Shown here: in pieces, positions 1 to 12,332 of the stretch | Position numbering within the stretch: the stretch's first letter is position 1 | How the letters are laid out: each line of letters begins with the position of its first letter | Source: Dasyornis broadbenti | Taxonomy: Eukaryota > Chordata > Aves > Passeriformes > Dasyornithidae | Direction of reading: 5' to 3' | NCBI GenBank assembly: GCA_013397935.1 | Contig: VZRN01011464.1 | Coordinates: 4,439,587 to 4,503,586, forward strand | DNA: 64,000 nucleotides | Notes under the pieces: model-generated | What the model saw: only the letters and a program-made list of their open reading frames with translations | Told to the model about the DNA's origin: nothing | The model's database searches: none | Made by a program: the position numbers and the translations under genes

Positions 1-837
1 ACATCTCTGGATATAATTCCCTTTCTATTTCCAATCTGTCTACTTCAGCATGTGAGATGGTCCTTATAATTGTAGCAAATATCCTACATTGTGCAAAGTC
101 AGCAGCAGACAGAGCCGAATGCATCTGGACACTGCTGTGTTTTCTGTGATGACAGCAATCAATACGAAAATAGAAAAAAATGTTTTTCTTTTCCTTTGCT
201 TTCCAGGTATCATATCTGGGCCATGACTCTGTATTACGGATTAGATGTATCTCAACAATCTGTGCAGCTGGATCTGATTATATGAAGAAAATAGCTTGAA
301 ATTAAGAGCAAAGTGCTTTGTGTAAATTCAGCAAAACCACAGGGTTTAACAAATGAGTATTGCCTTTCAGCACATTTCAAAATGTGTTCAATTTTACATT
401 TGTTATTTCTTCAAGAGGCTGCACATAAATGTTGTTTGAGATCAGTACCTAACTTCCACTTTCATATTGCTAATATTTTTGCAAACTAAGTGCCATAAAG
501 AAGAGGAAAATTATAGCTTAAACTCAAACGTTTAAGATTTTCTACCTGCAAAGTCATTCAGAAGATAAATTTTTGCCATGAGAAAAAGTGGGTATATAGC
601 AGACCTATGCACAAGCAGCAGTGTAACACGCAAAACTCATTATTTACGATATTAAAATACATTTGTAGAATGCATAGCTGCTTTGATGTCTTAGATAATC
701 AGTTATGAAAGAAAAGTCAAATACTGTAGAAATTATTAAGTGAGCTAGCATGTAAGAAAAAGCTGGAAAATACTCTATTAACAGTTGTGAGAAACAAAAT
801 GTATTAGAAAGATAATATACATGCAGAGTTTACAAAC
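1..837. other. Intron or 3' part of MAGI2, no gene seen
   Basis: AT-rich sequence downstream of the 89-nt exon on the gene strand. Minus-strand codons read on from the exon to a stop at 780-778. I see no polyadenylation hexamer nearby, no GC-rich terminal MAGI2 exon and no recognisable repeat. The short plus-strand frame at 91-285 has no coding character. Confidence 0.7.
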
Positions 838-926
838 CGTGTCTTTAGGGTGGCCCAATAAGTAGAAATATGGGGACCCATGCTTGTCACTTTTCATGCA
901 CATGGAGAGACTGGAAGGTACCATTC
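838..926 (-). CDS. MAGI2: MAGI2 alternative exon encoding the GMVPSSLSMCMK C-terminal segment
   Basis: An 89-nt exon: GA completes Gly, then 29 codons MVPSSLSMCMK to YLLGHPKDT. I recall a vertebrate MAGI2 isoform with this segment followed by a short proline-rich tail, so this is probably an alternative exon. Acceptor is TTCCTTTAG; the donor is GTTTGT, which is weak. It enters in phase 1 and leaves in phase 0, so including it changes the frame of the final exon, which lies off the window. If the donor is not used, the frame continues for 19 codons, including a CMYIIFLIHFV stretch, to a TAA at 780-778. I saw no AATAAA just after that, so read-through termination is less likely than splicing. 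Confidence 0.88.
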
Positions 927-3900
927 CTAAAGGAAGGGGAGGAACAGCCTAGGACCAATCATTAGAATTAACAGAACCAGTGACATACAGACATTTTACT
1001 ATTGTTAGAGCAGAGAATTCTTAGTAAGTTTAGAATAATTGAGTAAAAAGCTTATATGTAATAGGAAAGAAGTATTTCTGTAAAGCTAAGACAAATAAGC
1101 ATGCTGAAAGTCTAAATATTAGTGGATTATTGAAACTACTGTACATATATATTCAGGACATAGATTCACCTGGACTATGGATATGGAGAACATCTTGAGG
1201 TGCTTCCTGAAGGAGTCATAACAAATCAAAAGCAAAGCGTTTAATGCATTTAAGAACTGTGCCAATTTACTTGTATGAAAAATCCTTGTATTGGTATCAA
1301 CTCTGACATTTTTTGGTTTTGTTGCTAGTGCAGTGCTGAAGCAGGAGATAAGAGTTTCTTCAAGGTCCTTCAAAAATGACTTACTGCTAAATAACTTGTA
1401 GCTTTTATCTGTTAACCAGCAACTTGTATATACTGAAACTTTACTTTTCCTCCCCTAAACAGCCAAAACTGAACCTAAACTCTAGTTCTGTAAAATCACC
1501 TGAGTGTAATGAACCCATGCGGACACGTGTGGATACAATTTAGCATTGCGAGAAGCGACAGAGATTTCAAAAATACACAATGCAAGCCCAGGACGTCTTT
1601 TAATAAAGTCAAACAAAGCAGGGGAAGAGAGGGAAAGGAACCATCATTGTGTAAGTGCATAAAGCACCAACCATCACCACATGATGCAGATTCCTTGTTC
1701 TCCCAACCTCAGTGATTCCAGTTCCCACAACTCTGTCCATCTGTTAGTGTGACCCAGTGTGCTCAGGGCCAGATCCAGATGTCCAAGATAGGGCAATGGA
1801 AAAGTTTTCCAAAATCTCAGTGTAAATGGGCTGGAGTCTCTAAAACTAAAAACTCCCTGCAGGAGTTCTTAAGCAACTTAAAATTAAGTGAAACTTGATA
1901 GAAACCTGATATCAAACCTGATAGATGATTTTGTAGTCCCAAAAGCAGGAAAGGAATCAAACTGGTTTCTTCCAGATGTTCCTCACAGGTGATATTCAGT
2001 GTTTTTGCTCCCTCTGCATCGCCAGAGAGAAAGCAACTAGGACAGGAGATTATGCCTGGCTGGAGGTTGGAGTCCACCTACAGGTGCTACCCTGCCTCAT
2101 TCTTCTCCACCTGTTGTCATTTGATTACAAGACTCATTGCTTTCAGATACTTCTAGGAACTTAAATATTTTAATGTACTCTGAGTAGTAAAAACTTCAGT
2201 TAGGAAAGGCCAGGAGTAGCAAGCCAGAAGAAACAAGCTGTCAGCTACTGGACTGAGAGTGAAACATCACAGACTTTCCAAGGAAACTTCCTCCAAAGAT
2301 ACTTAGAGAAAACAGTAGTTGTTCCCATTTAAACTGTAAGTTTTCTGGGGCTTATCAATCATTACAGGTAAGTTGCTTCTTGCAGAACTCACGGCTGGAT
2401 AGAGAGACTGATTTGTTAGTTTTACTTCCTCTTTAATTTTACTGTTTTAGGATTTTGTGAACAGTTTTCCCACATTTTGCCTTTAAGGATGACACCTCAT
2501 CCCAGTGTTTGGCTACGCAAAGTACATGTCCTTCTCATGGTGTTTATGTAGTTATGGTTAAGGCCTGAAACATATGAGCATCTGTAATGAGGCTCCCACA
2601 GTATGAACAGACAGATTTTTAGAACTGCTGCACACCCAGTAGCTCCTGCTGAAGTCAGTAACCTGTTAGGCAGGTGCATACACAGGAAATTAGGCAGCCA
2701 CTGAAAGAAAAGTCTCGATCCGTCACTTTACTCAAATGGTTTTTAATGCTGGTGTGAGAAGTGCTCAGCTCTACAGTGACGACTCTGAGTTTTGTGTCCT
2801 GTGACACATATGAAATCTCACACTCTCTCCAAACAGGCTTCCCAGGCATTAAGTGCATTTCAGGATGGGAATTCCCAGCAGTACTTCCAGTCTTTCTTGC
2901 ACATTAATATGATTTCTTACTGTGACTTGGTTCTCTGGAGAACACAGCTGGCAGACTATTTCCTATGAAACATGATGCTGATGTTCTTGGGAGTTGGAAG
3001 AGCTGTGATAATTCACCTCCAGTGGAAGCACAGCTCCTCTGGCTACCCTTATCCTCAGCAAACATGTTCTGAGATGCTGGGTGATAAAACACCTGTTTTC
3101 TAAGCTTCTTTTGTCACACCCTGCTGTGAAATCAGCTATAGTTTTGGAGCATTAATCATATCCATGCTCCTTTGTTTACATTTTGATGGTACTGTGCCCA
3201 CTTCAAAGGGATTTCTGCCTCTGAAGTGCTCTGGGATCTTTGGCATTTGTTTTCAAGCAAAATCAGCAGCTGGAATGGAATGTATTTGCAGTATACTTTA
3301 TTTCTTATTCTAGGTTAGCACAGTGCTTCAGCTCAGACAGAATTTTCCAAGATGTACTTGTATGGACAGATTTCCAGGCAGTATAAACTGACATAACTCA
3401 TTCAGGAGGTTTACACCCTTGCAGGAGGTTGTTCTTTGTTTCTTTCCTGAGTGCTTTCTTCTTTTCAATACACATTCTTTTCTTTCACAAATCACTTTCT
3501 TACCATTGATGAATTTCCTAAACATTGCTTTTACTGATGTCAATCACATCATCATTCAAACACTCATATTTCTTGCACTTAAGACATACCACCATATTTT
3601 GTACTAACAGAAACATTGCACTGGAGTTTAAAACACAAGGAAAATCAAGAAGTTGAATAGTGAAGACAATAATGTGATGGTCTTGGCTGGTTGGTTTATG
3701 TAGCTCTAGGTAAGTTTTATCCTTTTTAATGCTGCAAATCTGAATGTTGCTTCTGTTGGAAACGTCTTTAATCACAGTATTATTAAAACTGATTTGGGAA
3801 GTCCCTGACCATTTTGCTTGTCAGGGACTGAGAGAGAATATCCAGGAGAGAACCCTGGTGCACTTGTGCTATTGTTATGTTTCTCCCTAGGCTTCTGCTG

Positions 3901-6769
3901 CACACCACCATTGCAGTCCCAATACCAGCTCTGTCCTCCAGCCTTGTATTTTTATACTCAACTTAGTCGTATTTCCCACTGATGCTCACCATATCTGGAC
4001 CCTGATGAGTATAAGAAATATTTCTGACACGTACTTGCTAAATAAACCCCAAAAGATTATTTCAGTTTAAAAAGCTCCAATTAATCTTGTTACATCTCAA
4101 CTGTGACATTGTGGTTGAAGGAAGAGGGAGCTACTAAATACTGACTAGTTATCTGCTGTCCTCTGGACCACTTTGCCCTTACTGTCACAAATCATCTCTG
4201 CATTCAGTTTTACATTATTTGGAATAGATCTTCCTTCTGGGGGTCTCTGACAGACGTTCTTCACAGCATGATGACTTAACCTTGAGATCTGGCCTCCCGC
4301 TTTAATGAGTTCTGTTTGTTAATTTCTATCTTTCAATTCCTAGGCAGGCTACTGTTGGAATTTAGGTGCACCTTCTGTTTGTTCTTAGACTATTCCTTAC
4401 ACCTTTGGGAAATGACCCAGGGAGGACTTTAATTATCTCAGTTAATTTCAACAGGCATCTTCTTATTTTGCTTCCATTCTGCCTCCAGACTGGATATAGC
4501 ACAACCATTTCTCTGCCTGCATAAAGCACAGATTAAGAACTGCAGACATGCAGATGTTATCCTTTGCTGTGATGCTTTCTGCAGGTTGTGTGTACACTAC
4601 ACATGAAGTAACTCCTGAACACTCTTACTCCTTTTCCAGTGCAGTAGGACAAGGGACTTCCAAGCACAGCTACATATTCCTCCTTCTGTACGGGGCTGTA
4701 AGCTGGAGATGCAGCTTACAATGGTCTGATTAAACAGCACTTCTTAGTAGCAACTTTAATTTCTCAGTAATCTGCACTTTTAAGCAACTAATGCTAAGTA
4801 TTCCAAATGCCTTTCCAAATGGTGAGCTTGGCTTTAAACAATGCTGTGAAGTCACCTTGTCGCTTTCTGTTACCTAAACTAAAACTAAAACTAAACTAAA
4901 CTAAAAGTTGTGTCTGGATTTCTAGTGGTTTATATGTATTTTCTACTCATTATCTTCTGTGGAAGGGAAGGCTTGTGCACATTTTGGAAGATTTGTTTCC
5001 CTGAATCAATGCTATTTACACTGAAGGTGTTTCTTTTTTTCCCCTGGTATAAGGCACAGATGTATAAGATTATATAAATAATGGAAATTTATTTTGGATT
5101 GAAGTGCCATTTGGAACTGGGATCTTAAGAAAGTCAGATATGGAGCGAGTCTGAAATGCAACTGATTCTTTGCCCATAGCAGCTTCCTGGACCTACCTTA
5201 GATTAAATTGTTTTCTGAGGAACCAGAGAACTGCTGGTATACAGTTCTGCTATTTGAGAAGGATTACTACCACTATATCAAATAGTCGACATTATATCAA
5301 TGTCCTGGATAATGTCCAATATATCAAATGTCCTGGACATTTGTTTGTTCTTTCATTAAAAATGATGCACCTCTACCCATAAAACAGTTTTGGAGGTGAC
5401 CTGAATTTCTGTTGGAAGTCTCTCTGAAAGGATTACACAGTGGTTAAAATTTGATATTAAATATCTTAGTACCATTTTATAAGAACCCCTGAAAGCCATT
5501 TTGGCTTTATTTCTACTCACCAAAAGCATAAATCACTAGCTTTATTACCAGATGAGTGGGCTATGGCCCATCTTTCCTGCCCTTACTCAGAAGCTCTTGA
5601 AAGCTGTAAAAAATGCAACTTACGCTGTCCTGAGTTTCAGCTCAGCCACAGAATTAGCTCTAGTTTAGAGAAGAAAATAGTGCAATTACCATGTGTATTG
5701 ATAGCCGGGACTGACTTTCAGTGGAGCTGACTTTAACAGAGGTAATGAATTTATGTTGCCAACAAAGGCTCACCTGAACCTACAGTTAAGCTGAAGTATT
5801 AGAATTTTTATGTGACTGTAATTTCTGATTCTAATGGGAAAGCATTCTGTAACTTCAAAAGTAATGGTAAAAAAAGTTTAATAGAGTTTTTGGACCTCCA
5901 AGCATAAAGAAGTCAAGGATTATTCATTAAAAAAGTCCTTTTCCTGAGAGATTTAAGGCCCAGAGGTGCATGTCATAGAACTTACGTAAATATATTAAAT
6001 TGTCACACCCCACTATAGAGTAAGCCTTGATTTCAGTTTTAAGAAAGAACTCTTTGTCTTTGAAATTACCTTTGGATAATTTATTTTTACTTCTTGTCAT
6101 TTCAGTTATGAAATAAGATTTCTATATTGTCTAAATGACTCATACTTTTAAAAATACTTTAAAAAGTCCCAGAAGTCCCTCTGAAACAAAACATAAGAAG
6201 AATGGATCCTGTTTTCTCACCACAATGACCAAAACCTCATGTTTTAAATTCAGAACTGGCTTCTAATTGATCATCCATGTATTTTGTCAGAGATAATGCA
6301 ACGGGCGAAGCTGTCGAAGAAAAGAATACATTCTTGATAGTGCTTTGAGTTTCAACCTGAGCTGCTCAATTGCATGGCAATAAAATCATCTGCTGTGACT
6401 CAAAATGTGCAGAGAAGTACCAATAAAGGAAGAAAAGCAGAGTTTATGGACAAATCAGCAACTCCCAGCACACTCAGAGATGTCCCCTAAGAGGTTCATA
6501 GCGCTTCCTCCAATGCACATCTTAAAAGCCGCTGCCTGTGTCAGGAGAGCAGCAGACAACAGTGATGTGCACACACCCATGGGCTTGGCCAAGGAAACAC
6601 TTAAATGTGAGTAAGTCTGCCTCTACTCAGGTAAGCACTTAAGCTGATACTTAATGTGCTCCAGGAAATTACAATCTATAAATATCTGCAACTGCTACTT
6701 AATTCAAAAGCAATAGAATTAATTTATATAGAGTCATGCACATATAAAAATGTAAAGATGAAAACCCAC
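927..6769. other. MAGI2 intron between the PDZ6 exon and the 89-nt exon
   Basis: A 5.8-kb AT-rich intron. It holds a small CTAAA microsatellite (4874-4906), a 10-bp-arm stem-loop (3800-3829), and a short local repeat of ATATCAA-TGTCCTGGA around 5275-5345 ending in a 19-base palindrome. Small open frames on both strands look random. Nothing else was recognised. Confidence 0.75.
4874..4906. repeat. (CTAAA)n microsatellite
   Basis: Six units of CTAAAA/CTAAA in a row, mixing pentamers and hexamers, inside a MAGI2 intron. Confidence 0.9.
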
Positions 6770-6908
6770 CATATTCTGGGACCTGGCCTGTTCCACGTTT
6801 CAACAACAGTCGCACTCTCCTGCCACCAGACTTGATTAGCTCTATTGCTCTGGCATGTGTCATGTCCCTTGTGCTTTCTCCATTGATTTCAATTATTTGA
6901 TCTCCTAC
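6770..6908 (-). CDS. MAGI2: MAGI2 exon, second part of PDZ6
   Basis: A 139-nt exon with 46 codons from VGDQIIEINGES to GTGQVPEY plus one base. It completes the last PDZ. The alpha-B helix DMTHARAIELI has His18, so this is also a class I domain. Acceptor is TTACCTGACAG and donor GTGGGT. The leftover G decides between two C-termini. Splicing to the usual last exon (outside the window) should give EYD.., as I recall for the long form. Splicing to 926-838 gives EYGMVPSS. The exon is short, exactly fits the upstream phase, and is well separated from any repeat. Confidence 0.97.
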
Positions 6909-9560
6909 CTGTCAGGTAAGAAGAATATTGAGTCAGACAGAATTGCAGTAAAATGAGCGTTTCAGAAAGAGACATATTCAATGGATCACAGGTTACTTGA
7001 ATGACAGACAGACACATCAAGGTAAATTTGTTCCTGTCTATCTGAGGAATATTACTGGCGGATCAAATAACCTCCAAAGTGGATTCTGAATATGGTATAT
7101 CAAATACTGCTTGTCTTCTGCTGAAATCAGTGTAATGCCTTCGTAACTTGCCTCACATCTTCTATATGTAATAGGCTTTGTTGAACTGCTTGATATGGTA
7201 GAATCACTGGAACATTTTCTGTGCTACACCGTAATATGCAGTGTTGTGTGAGCCTGAGAAGAACTTTGTTGCACTGAACTTGCTATTTTCATAGAGAAAA
7301 AAGAGGTTCAAAGCACAAATATAAACTTCCATCATTTGATTTTCCAAATCTTGGTAGTAAAGTTTCACACTAAATTAAGAGTAGTTATGAAGCACACTAT
7401 TAAACAAAGGTTACTGCTATGACACAGGACAGGCAGGTTTGCTGGAGTTCAAAGAGCATGCTTTGAAATATTTAACCACAGGAGCTTTTTGCTGGGAGTA
7501 AGCACAGCCTGTGGCTGAGCTGTCTAGTTAGAGCAGCTGACTCCAGGGTTCTGATTAAGGATTTCTGCCACTCATCTCCTGGCCAGCTTTCCAGTCAGAG
7601 TTGGCTTCATTATTATTTTTCTGCCTCTATTTCTATAGCAGTAAAATGTGGCCCTGATGTCTGCGTCTCCCATCCACCCTAATTTCTCCAGCTTTGCCTC
7701 CAGGCTGCATGTTTTGATTTTGGCTGATTTTCCATGCTGGAAACCTTGTCCTTCAGCAGGGGAGCGGTTGCTTTCCACTGTGCCTGGTCAGTGCAGCAGA
7801 GAGCACCTGTAGGGAGCAGCAGCTGTACAGTCTGTTGTGGTACCACTTCGTGAGAGACTTAAACAACACGGAGGTGACATGTGAGCCTCATGTTAACACT
7901 ACCACAGCCTTTGGAGTTCGTGCTTTGCAGAAGCCTCCCAGCCCCACTGGAAGGGTGACCCCAGTGAAATCTAGAAGGAGCGGTGATCTCCTGGTGCTGA
8001 TAGAGGTGCGGGTCCAGGTGACGGGCAGCCAGGAGTGGGGCATGAAGGTCTCAGCTGAGTGGGTCAGCACACTCATTTATCAGTGCCTGAAGAACACATC
8101 TGTTCAGCACGATCATACCTGCCTCAGTGCGTACCTAAGGCTTCCTGACATTGTGTTTTCCCTACCCTAAAACAATGCTTACACATCCTAGAGAGGGGTT
8201 TAAGGAGATTATACAGACTTCAAGGTGATGGGCACTTCCTTTTCCTCTTACAAGACTGTAAACCATCTCTTAGCTGCCCTCAGACATTGAAATGTCTTCC
8301 ATTTTGTATGTTTTCTTTGCTACAATTGTACTTCTGTCAGCTAAAAGTGTAATCCTTCAGAGGTTTTCCTTCTTTCCGGAGTTTGAAATATAGTATTTAC
8401 TAAATAAATGTGCACAATATGAAATGTCAACACGACTCCTAGCATCAAAGAAAACTGAAAAGCATGTCAAGAAGTTATCTAGTCCTTACTTTTGCTCAGA
8501 GACAGAAAGAGTGCTAGTAGAAGTACTATGGCAATGTTTCTCAATAGGAATTCAAAATTTGTTATAGGAGCTGCAGCCTATTTTAGGAACTCTCCCAGGA
8601 TCCTGTATACAATCAATGCTAGGACTTTGCTTAACTAAAAAGCCATTGATCCAAATAGAACCTATGAGCCTTGCTATTACACTTTGTAAATGCTGCAGAA
8701 TGAACAGTCAGGAAAAGATCAGAATTATTTTGTGGGGGATTATTTTTGCAGTGCAAATTTCTTCCTCGACAGATTTTCTCTCTTAAAAAGAATGCATTTG
8801 GTTGTACTACGCAGTAAACAATTTAAAACGTTTCTGACGACCTTCAGGCCACACTGATATACAACACAGGTGTTCCCTGGATCATGGTGAGCTCTCCTCC
8901 AGGTCTGGCCATGCAGGGTTCTCTGCAGCCCCCTGACTTTTGGAGAATGCAGTTGATACACACAGAGCAAGAAGAGAAAACCTGTGTCACCTCTCTTGTA
9001 ACACAGACAGATGGATTTGCAGCATCCCCAAAAGGATATTAGTCAGGCCAAATAAAGACAAAATTCAATGAGTTTGGGAAAACCTGTTTCTAAATGCCAT
9101 GAAACAATTTAAACCCTTAGAAATCCTGTAAAAGTAAAGTCAGATTTTCAGAAGGCTTGAGGACAGATCTTTTTTTTGTGCTACATTGCCTGGGTAGACC
9201 ATATTTTGCAGGTGTTTAAAATGTTCTTGTTAGCATGTTTTGAGAGAAGTGCCAGATTAGATCAAATGAAAGAGGTGTTTTTAACACTCCTTGATGAACA
9301 GCTTTTAAAATGAGTACCGAAAGCTGTGTAGAGAACGTACAGTCCTTCAAATAAAATCCTCTGCATTCCAGAGCAGCAAGACAGAAAGATTTTAATACAG
9401 TTTAGTATGTAAAAAGGTTAAGTTAATGTCACATTTTTCCCTTGCTATTTGTCTTTCTTCTGTTTTCATTGGTCACTATGCAGGAATTATCTTGTAGTAA
9501 TGTAACCTTTTCTGTATTCCTGTGAATTAGAATTTTTTTTCTTTCTAGGCAGCGCGTAGC

Positions 9561-9626
9561 TGATTTGATATTTCCTTTCATTATAAAATATTATAGTTGA
9601 TTTGATATTTTTGTATGAAATATTAT
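9561..9626. repeat. Diverged tandem duplication of an AT-rich unit
   Basis: TGATTTGATATTT begins both 9561 and 9598, and each copy then reads on to an AAATATTAT end. The copies differ by small indels. Confidence 0.6.
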
Positions 9627-12294
9627 GTGCAAATAACTTGGGAAAGCTTAAAAAAAGGTGAGCATCTTGGTTATGTGACTGAAAGAGGGGAGAGAAACAA
9701 GTTTGCAAAAATCAGTTGCTCTGAAATCTACATCAGAAAGGGTGAGACCAGAGGTATAATGAATAGATGCAGGAGCAGCGGGTTAATGTGTTCCTTGCTT
9801 TTGTGTCTTGTGCTGACTGATTTACAGCTGAATTATACTGCCTTTGCAGCACAAGCCCAGCTCTGATTAGATGAGAAAAACAACAAGGAAGAGAAAAGTT
9901 GCCAACACTCTTACACTGAGAAAAGCATCAATTAGACTTTACACTCATATCTGGAAAGTAATACAAAAGAGAAAACCTTGGCTGAGGAGTGGTTCCCCGT
10001 GTGTCAATAAAGTACAATTCTTGGGGTTTTTTTCTGCAGCTAAACCTTGATAACTTCCCACTCATTTCCATTGAGAGTGTAGATTTTCTTATAGCTGATA
10101 TGGGAGGAAGCCCTGCTGTATGTTTTCTCTTTGTACAGGCATTCAAATGTGCTTTCTCCCTCAACTTTTCTATTGTGGAATCAGGTTTTAGATTTGTGGA
10201 GCTATTTCTGTCTTTTCTAAATCCAGTGATTTTTTAAGAGGATCGTAGATATACCCACATATTGAAGATGCACCAAGATGAAGCTAGAGGTAATTGCAAG
10301 CATAAAATCAGTGTCTGTTACATGGGATCCTCATTTCTCTTTTTAGGATCAAAAGTTGATTCCTGCAGTTTATACCACATGGCATTTCTCTACACTTCTC
10401 TTCTGGATCCTTCCATGTCTGCTCACAGTCTCTGAATTGGAGATATTATGAAAGTGGGGGGTAGGCAGAACAGATCAAAATTATAACATGCTTTCCACAC
10501 TTACTGATAACGTTCCCAGAACAAATCCTTTGCCTTTTGTAACATGACAGATTTGCAGCTCATGGTCAGTTTGGATTCTAAGATTATCCCCAGCAGTTAT
10601 CTCCTTTTTTACATTGTGCATCTGATTTCTCTGCCCTAAACTGAGCACAATGCATCTTGGTGAATTTTATCAGATTGACTGCTTCTGTACAAAATTCTTG
10701 TTTTGAAATAGTCTGTTTTTTGAAGTATTTTTAAACTCCCTATGGACAGTGACATACTGGTATTAGCAAATTTTATTTTATTATTTATTGGTGGGTCTCC
10801 AATTATTAATGAAATATTGAACTGAGTTGGTTTCATCCCAGATGCCTCAGAACCACACTTATAATTACTATTAAGAGCAAACCATTCAGAGCAGCCTTTG
10901 AGAGGAATTATTGTCAGTAACCACTTTAAAAGAGATTCCACCTAGAGCCTTTTTCCTCATCCTTTTTACATGAATTTCATAGAAGTAAGTGTTGAAAGGT
11001 GAAAAGAAGACTGTACATTCTCCTCCCCCTTTTTCCACATAGAAATAAGAATGAAAATCAGACATAAGAACGGAAAATAAGACCAGTGTGACAAGATTTG
11101 CTTTCCACAATTCATATGTTGGTGAACTTTCTCAACTTTTTGGTAACTTGTCACAGATTATTTCTGAATATGAAAGTTAAAGGAAGTTTTCATTATTTGA
11201 TGTTAAAAAGAAGGGTATGATTTGCTTTCTCTAGTCTATTTCTAACTTTCTTGTTCTCCATCAATTCTTAGACATAATTACTAATAGTATATAAATTTAT
11301 TTCCCTTAGTCATTGAGCATAGATGAACTCAAGATGATTCAAGTTCTGCAAACTTGAATCTAAGTATGCTTTAAGCACTTTTCTCCTTATTCTGATTTAC
11401 AGTAATTTCTCTTTGTTTATGTTTCTTCTGAACATCTCAATGGGGACTGATACAAAGAAAACACTGAATATTTCAGCTGTCTCCACATTCTCAGCAGGCA
11501 GTGGACCTCCTTTATCCAGTTCTTCATGTTTCTTTAAATATATTTATATTTTCTTGTTACTTTTTTACTTCCTTTGCAGACTGTTTGGATATAACTCTGA
11601 CACATTTAATCTTCCCTCTTCATCTAGTGAGTAACCAACCAACCTAGGTGCAGCAGCATCAAGCTTTGAGTATCTAATTATTTTAGTGGGTATGACCCTC
11701 TGGCATTATTTCCTTTTGTGGAAAGTCCCACATTTCAATATCAGGCAGTTATTTTTAATAGGCATTTCACCAAGCTGCCTTCTGTGGACATATGCAGCTT
11801 TTCAGATGAATCATCAGAATATTTTAAAATACAAACTTCAGTGTAGCAACATTATTGGTTTGCAAGGCATTTAGGTCCCTGGTCATGTTACTGTTTTTGA
11901 TTTAATTTCTGTTAAAAAGTTAACAGAAAAACAATTTGCCGAATCTGGAGAGTTAGCCATCCCTAAGAAAATACCTTCAGCTCCCATGCCATTCATGCAC
12001 AGTGTATGCATAAGAGGACACATGCGTCCTAAACACCAAGATTTAAACCCTCAAGCAGCAGGGAAAACATCGGAGAGCACAGCCCTTGAGATGTACTATT
12101 TTAACCTCACAAAGCCACAGACTCCTTTCACAGTCTTCATTAAATATAAATAATAAAGTATATTTTGAAGGTGTCACAGCATGGGATCCATGCACGGAGC
12201 TGCAACGAGCCCTTGGCAAGGCTGGCAGCTGTTTGGTGGCCGGTCACGTGAAACAGATGGATGGATCCTTTCCCAGCCCCAAGAGGCAATCCCT

Positions 12295-12332
12295 GCATTG
12301 TGGGACATTCCCCGCATTGTGGGACATTCCCC
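12295..12332. repeat. Perfect 19-base tandem duplication
   Basis: GCATTGTGGGACATTCCCC is present twice with no spacer (12295-12313, 12314-12332). It lies in a GC-richer stretch of unknown origin. Confidence 0.9.
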
